From: a virus
Reading direction: 5' to 3' (one strand)
IMG/VR virus record: IMGVR_UViG_3300013006_000003
Coordinates: 1-37,898 of that record
Length of the DNA: 37,898 bases
Under the pieces are notes generated by a model, which saw nothing but the letters and a program-made list of their open reading frames with translations, was not told where the DNA came from and did no database searches. Numbering within the stretch: the first letter of the stretch is position 1; every line of letters begins with the position of its first letter. The position numbers and the translations under genes were made by a program. Below are positions 17,126 through 26,098 of this stretch, in pieces.

Positions 17126-17190
17126 GAGATCCTCAAGAATTAGTGGTTTGCAAGTTCGGGCACAACCCTAGCCAGCACAACTGGATGCAA

Positions 17191-17850
17191 TTATGCTAGC
17201 GCCTTTAACCTGTCATACATATCACGGTCTGTCTTAAACAGCCTTGATTGCTCCGTCAGGTTGAATGTTTCAGGTGCAAATGGGTTTTTGATACCTGCTA
17301 ATTCACTGGTGCTACGGCCTGATGGTGCGCCGCTGCCTTGTGGTTTTGGTTGCTTTTGCATCCATGCTGGTAGCGTTTTAGCCCATTCAGCTACTGGTGT
17401 GCGTTGGTAGCCATCTACTACAACAACAGTGCCATCAGGTTCACGTTCAATTTTATCGCTGCTTAACTTAGTTTTAAGCACCATATCTGGATCATGCACT
17501 AGATCTGCTAATGCTGTTACTGCTGGTGTGATGAGTTCAAGTTCACGGCATTTGGCTTCAAGTTCAATAATGCGCTGGTCCTTTTCCGCCGACGCCTCAC
17601 GGTACTGCTGCTCCAATACCTGCCTTGCTTCGGTGTACTTGCCTTGAGATTCAAGGGCAGTTTGCTCGGCTTGGCGCTTGAATTCCAACAGTTCATCTAC
17701 ATTGACACCATCAGGTATGGCCTTAGCTTGTGCTACGGCTTTTTTATAGTCATCTAGCAATTCAGCATTCTTGCGGCGTAAAGCCTCTAGTTCTGCTTGG
17801 ATTGCTTGTGTGTCGGGAGCTGTTGATTGTTCTTCGGTCATTTTGTGCAA
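17191..17850 (-). CDS. Capsid scaffolding protein
   Basis: This 219-residue protein is dominated by charged helices predicted to form coiled coils (about residues 12-110, e.g. QAELEALRRKNAELLDDYKK). A helix-rich C-terminal region follows, including a Pro/Gly-Ser linker (KQPKPQGSGAPSG) and a short basic end (SRLFKTDRDMYDRLKALA). Placed immediately before the coat gene, it fits an assembly scaffold whose C terminus binds coat subunits. No protease domain is present, so removal would rely on exit or on another protease. A 65-bp gap to the coat gene contains only the coat ribosome site. Confidence 0.85.
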   Translation of the reverse strand: MHKMTEEQSTAPDTQAIQAELEALRRKNAELLDDYKKAVAQAKAIPDGVNVDELLEFKRQAEQTALESQGKYTEARQVLEQQYREASAEKDQRIIELEAKCRELELITPAVTALADLVHDPDMVLKTKLSSDKIEREPDGTVVVVDGYQRTPVAEWAKTLPAWMQKQPKPQGSGAPSGRSTSELAGIKNPFAPETFNLTEQSRLFKTDRDMYDRLKALA

Positions 17851-17875
17851 ATCGTTTGCAATCTTATGTTATCAG

Positions 17876-18148
17876 TTACCACTTAACTTTGTCAGCCCAA
17901 TAAGCAGCACTCATTTTTCCTTTAGCGATATTCTCGGCATGGCGAGCCTTGAATGATGCACGCCTAGCTTTGTCTGCTGCTGATTCGCCTTTTGCTGCTG
18001 GTGAGCCCGATACACCTTGCTGGCCAAAACGTATCAACCGAACGGTTTCGCCTTCTTTAGCTAATACCGCATGGGATTTACTCTCATGCTGCGGTGTCCG
18101 CTTGGGTTTGTTATAACCCTCGAATTGCTCACCGCGATAGTTGATCAT
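17876..18148 (-). CDS. Conserved phage hypothetical protein (KARHAxNIAKGKxSAAYWA type)
   Basis: This 90-residue basic protein begins MINYRGEQFEGYNKPKRTPQ and ends with FKARHAENIAKGKMSAAYWA plus a few basic residues. Both ends match a short protein family I recognise from phage and cyanophage genomes, with no known function. The ATG overlaps the previous stop (ATGA). Lys/Arg and Ser richness suggests contact with nucleic acid or capsid interior, but nothing proves it. It lies between the MuF-like gene and the scaffold, so an internal head protein is possible. Confidence 0.75.
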   Translation of the reverse strand: MINYRGEQFEGYNKPKRTPQHESKSHAVLAKEGETVRLIRFGQQGVSGSPAAKGESAADKARRASFKARHAENIAKGKMSAAYWADKVKW

Positions 18149-18375
18149 TTGCGCTTGGGTGCTGCTTTTACCTCAGAACGTGGCTTTAGCACTGGGTTAC
18201 CAGTGGATTCGGATTTAATACGCAGCACTGGATCTTCCTTAGTACCTAGCCGCGTTACCTTGCCGCCGCTAGGGCCAGTGATAGTAGCGCGAGTGCCAGC
18301 AGTGCTAGTAACCACGCCATAAGTGGTCTTACCTTGATACTGCCAAGAGACGCGGGAGCCAACGCCGATAGCCAT
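18145..18375 (-). CDS. DUF2945 / Tudor-like small protein
   Basis: This 76-residue protein reads VGSRVSWQYQGKTTYGVVTS, then ITGPSGGKVTRLGTKEDPVL and LRIKSESTGNPVLKPRSEV. The G-x-x-V-S-W opening, the central strands, E-D-P-x-L/Y-x-I-x-S-x-S-T-G and the final K-x-x-S-x-V match the hypervirulence-associated/DUF2945 small β-barrel family. Family members are widespread and their role is poorly known. In phages they often sit next to portal and head genes, as here. It starts 2 bp after the preceding short gene's stop and overlaps the next gene by 4 bp. Confidence 0.7.
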   Translation of the reverse strand: MAIGVGSRVSWQYQGKTTYGVVTSTAGTRATITGPSGGKVTRLGTKEDPVLRIKSESTGNPVLKPRSEVKAAPKRK

Positions 18376-18376
18376 T

Positions 18377-18514
18377 TTACTTTTTGGGTTTGCGACTTTT
18401 GCCAGCTTTAGCGTAGGCGATCGCTACTGCTTGCTTAGGTGGTTTGCCAGCTTTGATTTCAGCCTTGATGTTCGACTGAATCATGTCCTTGCCTTTACCT
18501 TTCTTTAATGGCAC
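18377..18514 (-). CDS. Very short basic protein, KKGK...GKPPKQAVAIA type
   Basis: A 45-codon minus-strand frame starts at GTG 18514 (20 bp inside the end of the MuF-like gene) and ends at TAA 18379-18377. It reads VPLKKGKGKDMIQSNIKAEI, then KAGKPPKQAVAIAYAKAG and a basic tail. This K-K-G-K...S-x-N-I...G-x-P-x-x-Q-A-V-A-I-A pattern is a recurrent short protein of phages and plasmids with no known function. The ATG at 18484 would give only 35 residues and lose the conserved K-K-G-K start, so GTG is preferred. Confidence 0.75.
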   Translation of the reverse strand: MPLKKGKGKDMIQSNIKAEIKAGKPPKQAVAIAYAKAGKSRKPKK

Positions 18515-19688
18515 CGTAACGCTTGCGGAGGTCATCTAATGATAGCTCCGACCCATCGTCGCGTACAAGCTTTGCCATTGCATCGCGGGCGCCATGTTTT
18601 TCAGCTAATTTATTGAAATAAACTACTTTATCTTTTCCTAATATTTCTTCCTGCACTGAGCGCGGTTGATCCTTAAGCCATTGGCCATAGCTTGTATTAA
18701 CTGGCACTGGACCATCTTTACTGGCGCGTGTTGCAACTGTTGATGGTGGCAAGATATCAGGATCAATGATTGGTACCGTTGTACTGCGACAATTAAAATG
18801 TTGTGGTGGCATCGGCCCTTTGCCATACTCAAACTCACGCCCATCTAATGCGCGGCATATTGCGCTAGTCCTAGTGTCAAGTGTTGCAATGTAACGATAC
18901 TTTTTAGTTATATCTTGGTTCGCTTCATATACCTGCTGGCTGGCAGCATTAGCAACTTGGTTAATGCTTGTGCGTACAAGCGCCATGATCTGGTTATCAG
19001 CTACCGCCGTGAGTTCACCGCCTGCGGCTGCTAACTGACGTGCCGTTTTTGCGATTTCGCCAAATTGCAATTGCCCAATCAATCGCTTTGCAATATCAGG
19101 TGTGGTTTCACCTGTTAGCAAGCCATTACGCACCACCTGCCCAAACCGCTCAGCTTGATCAACTGCAATACCACGGAACGCTTTGCTTACTACCTCACCG
19201 TTAGGCAGCGTAATCGTTGCACCTTGGGCAGCAGTAAGGCTAAACGTTTGTGGTGCACCTTGTACGGCTGCAAATAAATCATCCGATAATGCCACCACAT
19301 TTAGCTGTGTTGGGTCAGTTGTAACTACTGATTGCGCAAATTGCGGGCTTATTTCAACTGTATTAACTGCAGTACGTGCGCCTGCCGGTAATGCCTTTCG
19401 TAGCTCTTCAGTAACGAAATCAGATTGCAATTCTGCTAATCCTTGCAATTCTGTAGATAGTGCAGTAATACTATCGCCCGACCATGTATTAAGGCTGTCT
19501 TTAAGCTGGGCTAATATCGCACGCAACCTTGCTGCTTTTACTGGTGCTGCTAACTCATCAATCGTTCGCAGTTGATTTACAGCATCAATAATAATATCAT
19601 TATAAGTTGTAATTACTTGACGGCCTACACTATTGCTATAACGGTTTAAATCAATTGCGTTACGAAATAGGGCTGCTGGTATTGTCAT
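18495..19688 (-). CDS. Minor head protein, Mu gpF / SPP1 gp7-like
   Basis: This 397-residue protein is helical over residues 1-260 and then carries the MuF core: ALVRTSINQVANAASQQVYE and YRYIATLDTRTSAICRALDG, followed by a PPQHFNCRSTTVPII ending (about residues 235-305). The T-L-D-x-R-T-S-x-x-C ... P-x-H-x-N-C-R pattern is the conserved MuF (PF04233) signature. In relatives these proteins bind the portal inside the head and may influence DNA ejection. It overlaps the portal gene by 29 bp, the normal order. The C-terminal ~90 residues are charged and of unknown role. Confidence 0.88.
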   Translation of the reverse strand: MTIPAALFRNAIDLNRYSNSVGRQVITTYNDIIIDAVNQLRTIDELAAPVKAARLRAILAQLKDSLNTWSGDSITALSTELQGLAELQSDFVTEELRKALPAGARTAVNTVEISPQFAQSVVTTDPTQLNVVALSDDLFAAVQGAPQTFSLTAAQGATITLPNGEVVSKAFRGIAVDQAERFGQVVRNGLLTGETTPDIAKRLIGQLQFGEIAKTARQLAAAGGELTAVADNQIMALVRTSINQVANAASQQVYEANQDITKKYRYIATLDTRTSAICRALDGREFEYGKGPMPPQHFNCRSTTVPIIDPDILPPSTVATRASKDGPVPVNTSYGQWLKDQPRSVQEEILGKDKVVYFNKLAEKHGARDAMAKLVRDDGSELSLDDLRKRYGAIKER

Positions 19689-21045
19689 TCAGCCCTCCGT
19701 TAGCAGTTGCGCTTAGCTCTTCTTCTACATCAAAATCATCGCCTAGCACTTCACCATTAGCAAGCTGTTCTAGTAATGTTTCCTGGGTGATAGTGCCAGC
19801 AGTATAAAGCTGGAGCAATGCTTGAATCTCCTGAGGTTCTAGTCTTGCGCCAATAAAATCACGATTTACCAAGCAACTGCCAGCCGATTCAGTAGTACCG
19901 AGATATTCAGCATGAAAGCGTAAACAGTTATCGATCATATCTTGCATATTCTGCGCAATTACCATCATGGTGCTATCGCCTTGGCTGCGGTCAATACGCT
20001 TTGCTTCTGCTGTTTCCGCGCTGAGTTTTTGCCCTAATACTGCTGATAGACCAAGCTCATTAATCTGCCCTGCAAGCTGCTCTAGCCGTTTGAATTGGTA
20101 CTCAAAACTTGCACCACCTGGTTCTATAAATTCCGCCCTTCCATTCTCGGGAAAGGCTATAGCCTCTCCTGGACCTGCTGATACCTCTTCCGCTGCTGAC
20201 GGGAAACCAAAGAATGCCAACATCGGCACTGCTGATATATGTAGCTGGTTGTCAAGATCTGATTGTATTTGATAAGTTTTAAGGTTTAGTTCTGCAATAT
20301 CTTCTAATGGTGGCCTTGATTCTAAATAACCAACGCGGTTGCTGTATGCAACGCTGAATGGTATCTCGTTAAGGCTTGTATTACCTTCTTCTACAATCTT
20401 AAACTCGCTGTTATCTTGCTTTTGATGTAGCTCGTATGCGCCTGGTGTTAAGACTCGAACCTGCTGCACTGCCTTCTCACCGTAATCACCATCAGGCACA
20501 ATCACTGATTCCAGCAATCGCAACATCGTAAGTTGCTGCTGCCCGTCTTTTGCTTCAGTACGCCAACCTAATATTTGCCGTGGTGTGTAGGTGCACCAAT
20601 ACGGCCTGCCGCCATCTGATGGTGCATCAACTAGTGTTCCAATGTGGCCGTAACGCACCAACTTGCGTGCAGTTTCATAAGTCCAGACGTTAAGATCATT
20701 CCCTTGCAGGTCAACGTCAAATAGTTGTTCACGTATGTTGTCGCTGGTATCATTTAACCTAACGGGCTTACGTGTTAACATTCCCGCTAACATACGCTCT
20801 AAGCGTTGATAGTACGGCGGAACTACGCTACGTGCTAAGCGATTATCGTAAGACTCATCTTGTTCGCGTGGCTCTTGCGGCAGGTAGCGGCGGTGCCTGC
20901 GCCTCATCCCGTAGGTGCCTTGAATGAGGTCCTCAATCAGCATCCAATGTGGTTCTTGCGCATACCATGCAGTATTCGCATCGTGAACGCGAGTGACCTT
21001 ACGGTCAGCAGTAGGCCGGTCGTAGAAAGAAAAACCTGAATACAT
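19660..21045 (-). CDS. Portal protein, DUF4055 type
   Basis: This 461-residue protein resembles DUF4055 portals, with a DESYDNRLARSVVPPYYQRL segment near residue 60, LAGMLTRKPVRLND near 90, a central β-wing region and a C-terminal helical part containing LGLSAVLGQKLSAETAEAKR. The last motif (S-A-E-T-A-E-A-x-R-I-D, followed by S-x-M) is diagnostic for this portal family. It should assemble as a dodecamer at one head vertex, taking DNA from the terminase. It lies between large terminase and MuF-like protein. The ATG at 21045 follows the terminase stop by 15 bp. Confidence 0.87.
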   Translation of the reverse strand: MYSGFSFYDRPTADRKVTRVHDANTAWYAQEPHWMLIEDLIQGTYGMRRRHRRYLPQEPREQDESYDNRLARSVVPPYYQRLERMLAGMLTRKPVRLNDTSDNIREQLFDVDLQGNDLNVWTYETARKLVRYGHIGTLVDAPSDGGRPYWCTYTPRQILGWRTEAKDGQQQLTMLRLLESVIVPDGDYGEKAVQQVRVLTPGAYELHQKQDNSEFKIVEEGNTSLNEIPFSVAYSNRVGYLESRPPLEDIAELNLKTYQIQSDLDNQLHISAVPMLAFFGFPSAAEEVSAGPGEAIAFPENGRAEFIEPGGASFEYQFKRLEQLAGQINELGLSAVLGQKLSAETAEAKRIDRSQGDSTMMVIAQNMQDMIDNCLRFHAEYLGTTESAGSCLVNRDFIGARLEPQEIQALLQLYTAGTITQETLLEQLANGEVLGDDFDVEEELSATANGGLNDNTSSPIS

Positions 21046-21060
21046 GCAACCGGCCTTTGG

Positions 21061-22404
21061 TTAATAGATTCTAATGCCTGTACCGCGGCCAGCCCCAGCG
21101 TGTAGCGGGTTGAACTCACGCCATACTAGATAGCCCAATGCGTCTGTCATGTGGTCGTGCCCGCCCTCTTTATCTGGCGTGCCGTTATCGTTATAGCATT
21201 GTAACTCTAAACATTCAATCATGCGTTTGCAGGTGCTGCTGACTTGCAACCGGTGCTCCCCCTTACCGTTTTCAAGTAATGCCTGCACTGCCGCGACGCG
21301 ATCGCGCACAGGTGGATTGCTTTTAGGCGATTGGTTACTGATGCCATATTGCTCCAATATCTGAATATCCGTTTGCGTTGCATTTGTAGAACGATTGCCG
21401 CCACTAGCGTCTGGGTAGCCATAAAGCCGATGAGTTGGATATCGCCTACGAATCTCGGCACCTAATGCGTCGGTATCATGCGCGCCGCTGATCTCGTCGA
21501 TTATTAATAAACCTTTACCGCTACGAATGCCAATAACCGCCGACATGTTGCCGATGTTAAAGTCAACGCCAATACGCAATGGTTCTTCACTGTAATCCGC
21601 CAATTGCGTTACTACATGTTTAACCCTATCAAACCTGTCGTAAACAGTGCCAGTCGTAAGGTTAATAAACTCGCCATCAAGATATGCACGTAATAAGTTT
21701 GGGTCGTAGTTAGCCTGCAACCGCTCAATAAAATCAGCCGGTAAGTGCGGATTATCAGCAGTGCGCATCTTGATCAGCTTTCGATCAGTACGTGATAATG
21801 CGTCCTCACTGGCAAACGTATTAAACATCCAACGGAATCCCTCTGGAGTGGATGCAGCGCCAAATTGCCTTATGTTGCCAGCACGTAAGCGACCAAGGAT
21901 TTTGGGAAATGCACGACTCGCGATAGATGGCGCAACAGTATCGATCTCATCTGCTAATACCCACGCAAGGTTCAAACCAATAATACGTGTCCAGTTCTCA
22001 AAGCTACGGCATAGGATCTTGGTATCACCTAACGGTAAATGCAACACATATTCAGGTAATGGGCTAGCGCGATAAGAATATGGGATATTGTAGGACTCAA
22101 GAAAAGCATCAAAGTCATTTACAAAAATGTCCCGAATCAGCGGACCAGTGGGCTCTAGCACGCAGCCAATAAAGCCTTGGTTAGCTGCTGCAAGATGTAC
22201 CGCTTTAGCGCATAACGCTCTGGTCTTGCCTGCGCCATAGCCTGCTGATACGCCAAGGATTTGGGTTGTATGGTCATTTACAAAATCAAGCTGGCCTGGA
22301 TGCAAATCAGCTTGGATTTGTCTTAATGTATCAGGTAAATCAAATGTTTCAATAAATGTTTGGTTTAATTCAATTTGTGCTAGCCGTTTAAGAATCTTCG
22401 ACAT
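21061..22404 (-). CDS. terL: Terminase large subunit
   Basis: This 447-residue packaging motor has a Walker A (SAGYGAGKT, about 53-61), a Walker B (WVLADEID, 148-155) and a coupling motif region (FGAASTPEGF). The C-terminal RNase H-like nuclease follows, with Asp281 in RIGVDFNIGN, Asp332 in GYPDASGG and Asp421 in GGHDHMTDALGY. All three acidic nuclease positions are present. The nuclease cuts concatemers and the ATPase pumps DNA through the portal. It overlaps the small subunit by 17 bp. Whether packaging is cos or headful cannot be decided here. Confidence 0.95.
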   Translation of the reverse strand: MSKILKRLAQIELNQTFIETFDLPDTLRQIQADLHPGQLDFVNDHTTQILGVSAGYGAGKTRALCAKAVHLAAANQGFIGCVLEPTGPLIRDIFVNDFDAFLESYNIPYSYRASPLPEYVLHLPLGDTKILCRSFENWTRIIGLNLAWVLADEIDTVAPSIASRAFPKILGRLRAGNIRQFGAASTPEGFRWMFNTFASEDALSRTDRKLIKMRTADNPHLPADFIERLQANYDPNLLRAYLDGEFINLTTGTVYDRFDRVKHVVTQLADYSEEPLRIGVDFNIGNMSAVIGIRSGKGLLIIDEISGAHDTDALGAEIRRRYPTHRLYGYPDASGGNRSTNATQTDIQILEQYGISNQSPKSNPPVRDRVAAVQALLENGKGEHRLQVSSTCKRMIECLELQCYNDNGTPDKEGGHDHMTDALGYLVWREFNPLHAGAGRGTGIRIY

Positions 22405-22867
22405 CGACTAACTGCTCACCTGTTTTTGATTGTATTCGCAATAATAAATTACGTTCCTGTTCTGGTGATAGCTCAGATTCTGCTAATGCCTGCACTGCCA
22501 GTTCAACCCCTTCCTGCCTAGCGCGAACGATTGCAGCATTATCACTGTAATGTTTACGAAATGCAGGCGAATGCGTGAGCATCCACTGTGCATCTTTAGT
22601 GCTGCCTTCATCTGCTGCCTTTGCAATAATATTAGCCAGCCGCATTCCACCTTTAGCGCGACCTTCATCAATAGCTTGCAAAAGCAGAATTTCTAGCTGT
22701 GTGCCTTTATCTGTTTTAGCGTTGGCAATCCATTCATTTAGTGCTCGATATGAGACGCCAACAGCGGCTGAGATGTGCTCTAACGGCCCGCCAAATTCAG
22801 ATAAAATACGCACCTTTTCTATAAGTTCATAATTGAGCTTATAGTGTTTGCGCATTAAATTAGCCAT
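22388..22867 (-). CDS. terS: Terminase small subunit
   Basis: This 159-residue protein has an N-terminal helix-turn-helix (ILSEFGGPLEHISAAVGVSY followed by ALNEWIANAK), a central helical oligomerisation region and an acidic C terminus (EQLVDVEDS), the standard arrangement for DNA-recognising small terminases. Immediate overlap with the large subunit supports the call. It would bind the packaging site, which is often in or near its own gene. Confidence 0.88.
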   Translation of the reverse strand: MANLMRKHYKLNYELIEKVRILSEFGGPLEHISAAVGVSYRALNEWIANAKTDKGTQLEILLLQAIDEGRAKGGMRLANIIAKAADEGSTKDAQWMLTHSPAFRKHYSDNAAIVRARQEGVELAVQALAESELSPEQERNLLLRIQSKTGEQLVDVEDS

Positions 22868-22914
22868 TAGTTCCTAACTTGAAAAGTTGAGCTATTTGAA
22901 TTTATTGTAACCGG

Positions 22915-23142
22915 TCAGCCGATACTGCACGCGCCATTGCCTTGGGCGGGTTCCATGTGGAATGCTTCATCTAATAAATCTAGGACGGTTTGGTAAGCAG
23001 CAATCAAATCAATCAGCTCAGCAGCATCCAATGGCTCGCCGTCATCTTGCGCGTTATCCCGCACGGCAGCAGCTACAGCGGCTGCTTCCCCCATCAGGTG
23101 GTGCAGACGTTCAATCACTGGTGCTTGTTTGGCTGAGGGCAT
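22915..23142 (-). CDS. Hypothetical protein before the terminase genes
   Basis: The 75-residue product from ATG 23142 (MPSAKQAPVIERLHHLMG) is helical, rich in Ala and acidic residues, with a DAAELIDLIAAYQTVLDLLD helix. A TTG at 23187 would add 15 residues. No ribosome site separates the options and no family is recognised. Its position between the repeat region and the small terminase fits a packaging or late-regulatory accessory, but this is only positional. Confidence 0.55.
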   Translation of the reverse strand: MPSAKQAPVIERLHHLMGEAAAVAAAVRDNAQDDGEPLDAAELIDLIAAYQTVLDLLDEAFHMEPAQGNGACSIG

Positions 23143-23202
23143 TGTGGAGGCGCTGGCAACGGTGTGATGGTAGTTCGCTGTGGTCAATCGGGCAAGGGTT
23201 TG

Positions 23203-23470
23203 GTTTCTTACGCTTCTTACGGTCTCTTACGGTAAGCGTAAGACTAAGATCACCCGCCAGCACAGTGATTTTCCTCTTTCTTACGTTTCTTACGGTAAAA
23301 AAGGTATATAGATAGACTAGAGAAGCAAAAAAATAAAAGGTGTTTCATTTTATTTTTTTTATTTTCTATTTATAGAGAGCTATACCTTGAAAAGCGTAAG
23401 AAGCGTAAGAAGCGTAAGAAATGAGTGGTGGCAAGGGTTTTCAGTCTTACGGTCTCTTACGTTTCTTACG
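23203..23470. repeat. Iteron-like CTTACG repeat region with AT-rich core (origin candidate)
   Basis: The hexamer CTTACG starts at 23207, 23216, 23226, 23280, 23289, 23446, 23456 and 23465. Its complement CGTAAG starts at 23237, 23395, 23404 and 23413. Within clusters the spacing is 9-10 bp, and the units usually read TTCTTACGG/C. The clusters flank a strongly AT-rich core (about 23295-23390) that also has an outer inverted pair, AAGGTATA near 23301 and TATACCTT near 23381. Direct iterons, dyad symmetry and an AT-rich stretch beside the primase-helicase gene are what a replication origin looks like. A regulatory or termination role is also possible, since the region separates the primase gene from the late genes. 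It is the longest non-coding stretch in the window. Confidence 0.75.
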
Positions 23471-25952
23471 CTTGTATGGCTTCTAACGGTATTTTGACGG
23501 CACGACCTGACATACCAGAGCCTTTGAAATAAATTACGCCAGCTTTTACAGCGTTAGGAATACGAGCCAAAATCACGGACCAACAATTTGCCCAGGCCGT
23601 ATCACGCAAGATATTGCCGATTGCGTCGGCAGTATTTGACACGTAGATGGCGGCCTCCTCGGCTTTGATGCCATTACGCCCAAGCACTGCCTGTGCCTCG
23701 TTGGCGCCGACGTGAATGTCGGTTGCATGGTTCAGCGCAATATCTATCAGCTCGCCAATGGTACGGGTTACGGCCTTGTCACCTTCAACGCGGAATTGAT
23801 GCTGGAGGATCTTTTGAAGGCAACGCTTTTCATCTGATATTTCAACTGATTGGCTGTAAGACTCCCAGTTGTTTTGCTCAATTAATTTCCATGCTTGATC
23901 ACGGGTTACAACTTCAGAAGATTGTAACGACCATGCACCAGCAAGTAAGGTGCCATATTGATCACCAAGCCGTTGGCTGTCAAATACTTCAGCGGCGGCA
24001 CGGGTAAAGATCGCAATTGATTGGCGTATGATTGGTATTAATGCAATTGTACGCGCTTGTAACCGACGGCCAATTGCATCGCTTATGTATTTATCAAGGT
24101 CGCGGTCTAATGATTCCCAATGAGCTAAACGTTCAGCTTTTGGTATCTCATTGTGGCTGCGTAATGTTAATTGTGCAAATCTCGATTTATCAGCTCCTTG
24201 CTTTAATGCGGTGGCAATAGATGACATCATAAACATACTGCGAATGGTGTAACGCTGGGTATCACCTTCTGGGCTGCCTTTCAGTGTATGCGCTCTTGAT
24301 TCACTAGATGCGACACGCGCAAGGCCAAGTATTGCTTGCATACGTGCTTGATCGTTGCGTTCGTTTGATTCGGCTTCATCAAATACAACAGGCAAGGCAT
24401 CAGCACGTAAGGCTTGACGGATACCAGGTTCAGTTGTGTTGCCGGTAACGATTAAACCCATATCACCTAATAATGGCGTTACATAACGCGCAAGCACTGC
24501 TGACTTACCAGAGCCAGCGGATGCTGTCAGCCATACATGGGGGCGCCAATCCAATGCACCGCAGATGGGGCCTAGCACTACCCAACCGGCAAGCAGTAGG
24601 CCAGATGCAGGCACTTCCCAGTGGAAGCGTTCTGCTAATTCAGCAATTGAAAAGGCTTCATTATCGGTTAATGGCTCGGCACCAGCGCAGCCACGTAAGG
24701 CGCTAAGGCGTTGATATAGGTACGGGCTGCCGTTGATCCCATCACGTATGGGCCGATTTATGCCATTAACAACTAATTTATCGCCGAGGTGTAAGACAGA
24801 TTGCTTTTGATCCCACCATGCACCACGGCCACGGATGCGATCAGGTGAGTAAACTCCAATATCAGCCTGGCGTGCAAATAGGCTAGATGCGGCGGCGGTC
24901 CAGTTTACACCAACTTTTGATGGGTATAACGATTCCCAATAAGGCAACGGCGCTAGTGCTACTAGGTTTACACCTGAGTGAGCTGAACGTGAAAGGCGTG
25001 TGACCTGGCCGGTGCTATGGGGTTGGTAATAGTAAGCATCAGCATCAAACCCGAGGCATAGGAATGATTCATCGGCTTTCGGTAAAGGTGGCGGCTCTAG
25101 TGCAGGTTCCGGTAAGGGTTCAGCTTTAATTACGGCTGGAAATTCAATCGGTGGCGTGCGGTTGGCTTTGTAATAAGCACCAGCTTCGGCTGCGGTCCAA
25201 TCGCAATCTGCAAGGTCCCAACCGCTTTCAACATCAGAAGGCGGCTGGACCATACGTATTTGATCGGCACCAGCGGCAATAAGTCGCGGCACTAATTTCG
25301 CCATTGCGTCGCGGCCTGCGTCATCAGCATCAGGCCATAACACGCATTTACGATTTGCTATTGGTGCCCAATTGGCTTTGCCATGCGCTTTGCAACCGCT
25401 AGGCCATGTAATTACTACAGCATGTGGGAACAGCTTGGCGGCTGCATCAGCGGTCTTTTCGCCTTCAACTATTAATACAGGTGCATCAGGCCGTTGGCTT
25501 AGCGAGTCAAGGTTGTACAAAGGGCGAGGCACTGGAGGTGCGGTCCACTTCCATTCGGTGCCGTTAAACCAAAGCGGTCTGATGCGCTTGCCAAGAAACC
25601 TGCAAACATAAAAATCATCGTTGTATCGCCAAACATGCTCAGCGCCTTTAGTTGGCGGCTCAGGCTTGATATTTAAGTGCTGCTCGATAAGCTTGCAGGC
25701 TTCAGGATAAGTGAGACTCGTGCGACGCATTAGCATATCCATACCACTTCCGGCGCCGCCGGATTGATCTTTACCGCCGCATTGATTGCAGAACCAAGTG
25801 CCGTTGCCTTCTAAATCATCAAACCTGTAGCGGTCTTCACCGCCACAAAGGGGGCAGGGCTGGTGCTTATCGGTGAGTTGCTTTGCTGTAAGGCCGCAAA
25901 AATGCGCCAGCAGGTCCGGCCACCTGCCTTGAGTGAGTTCTTGAATATTCAT
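23466..25952 (-). CDS. DNA primase-helicase
   Basis: This 828-residue protein combines a zinc ribbon (Cys33, Cys36, Cys55, Cys58 in CPLCGG...CNQCGG), a Toprim domain (VEGEKTA with Glu163; WPDADDAG with Asp208/Asp210), a Pro-rich linker near 275-292, and a C-terminal ATPase with Walker A (TASAGSGKS, 476-484) and Walker B (PVVFDEAE, 521-528). This is the P4-alpha/Toprim-primase plus superfamily helicase design. It should prime and unwind phage DNA while the host polymerase copies it, since no polymerase is encoded. The ATG overlaps the stop of the RHH gene, and its 3' end touches the last iteron. Confidence 0.92.
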   Translation of the reverse strand: MNIQELTQGRWPDLLAHFCGLTAKQLTDKHQPCPLCGGEDRYRFDDLEGNGTWFCNQCGGKDQSGGAGSGMDMLMRRTSLTYPEACKLIEQHLNIKPEPPTKGAEHVWRYNDDFYVCRFLGKRIRPLWFNGTEWKWTAPPVPRPLYNLDSLSQRPDAPVLIVEGEKTADAAAKLFPHAVVITWPSGCKAHGKANWAPIANRKCVLWPDADDAGRDAMAKLVPRLIAAGADQIRMVQPPSDVESGWDLADCDWTAAEAGAYYKANRTPPIEFPAVIKAEPLPEPALEPPPLPKADESFLCLGFDADAYYYQPHSTGQVTRLSRSAHSGVNLVALAPLPYWESLYPSKVGVNWTAAASSLFARQADIGVYSPDRIRGRGAWWDQKQSVLHLGDKLVVNGINRPIRDGINGSPYLYQRLSALRGCAGAEPLTDNEAFSIAELAERFHWEVPASGLLLAGWVVLGPICGALDWRPHVWLTASAGSGKSAVLARYVTPLLGDMGLIVTGNTTEPGIRQALRADALPVVFDEAESNERNDQARMQAILGLARVASSESRAHTLKGSPEGDTQRYTIRSMFMMSSIATALKQGADKSRFAQLTLRSHNEIPKAERLAHWESLDRDLDKYISDAIGRRLQARTIALIPIIRQSIAIFTRAAAEVFDSQRLGDQYGTLLAGAWSLQSSEVVTRDQAWKLIEQNNWESYSQSVEISDEKRCLQKILQHQFRVEGDKAVTRTIGELIDIALNHATDIHVGANEAQAVLGRNGIKAEEAAIYVSNTADAIGNILRDTAWANCWSVILARIPNAVKAGVIYFKGSGMSGRAVKIPLEAIQA

Positions 25953-26098
25953 TTCTGTGTGCGCTTGGCCTGCCGCATGGCTTCTTCAACCACTAGGCGT
26001 ATTACGGCACTACGGGTTAAACCTGCTACGCGTCGGCTGTCCAGCCACGCTACCTGCTCTGGCGTAAACTGCACTGCTAATGGATGGGATAGGGTCAC
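25949..26098 (-). CDS. Ribbon-helix-helix (CopG-like) regulator
   Basis: A 49-codon frame starts at GTG 26098 and ends in TGA 25951-25949, overlapping the primase ATG by 4 bp. It reads LAVQFTPEQVAWLDSRR, then GLTRSAVIRLVVEEAMRQA. A β-strand, a T-P-E-Q helix and a second helix with R-S-A-V-I-R-x-x-V-E-E-A-M form the classical RHH/CopG DNA-binding fold. It probably binds its own upstream region, where two CTAGCGG repeats lie 20 bp apart. No ATG alternative is available, and the reading was missed by length filters. Confidence 0.8.
   Translation of the reverse strand: MTLSHPLAVQFTPEQVAWLDSRRVAGLTRSAVIRLVVEEAMRQAKRTQK

Noticed and set aside
23203-23470. Repeats considered as a CRISPR array
   Set aside because: Units are only 6-9 bp, occur in both orientations and have no unique spacers of 25-40 bp, and no cas genes are present. 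Iterons fit better.
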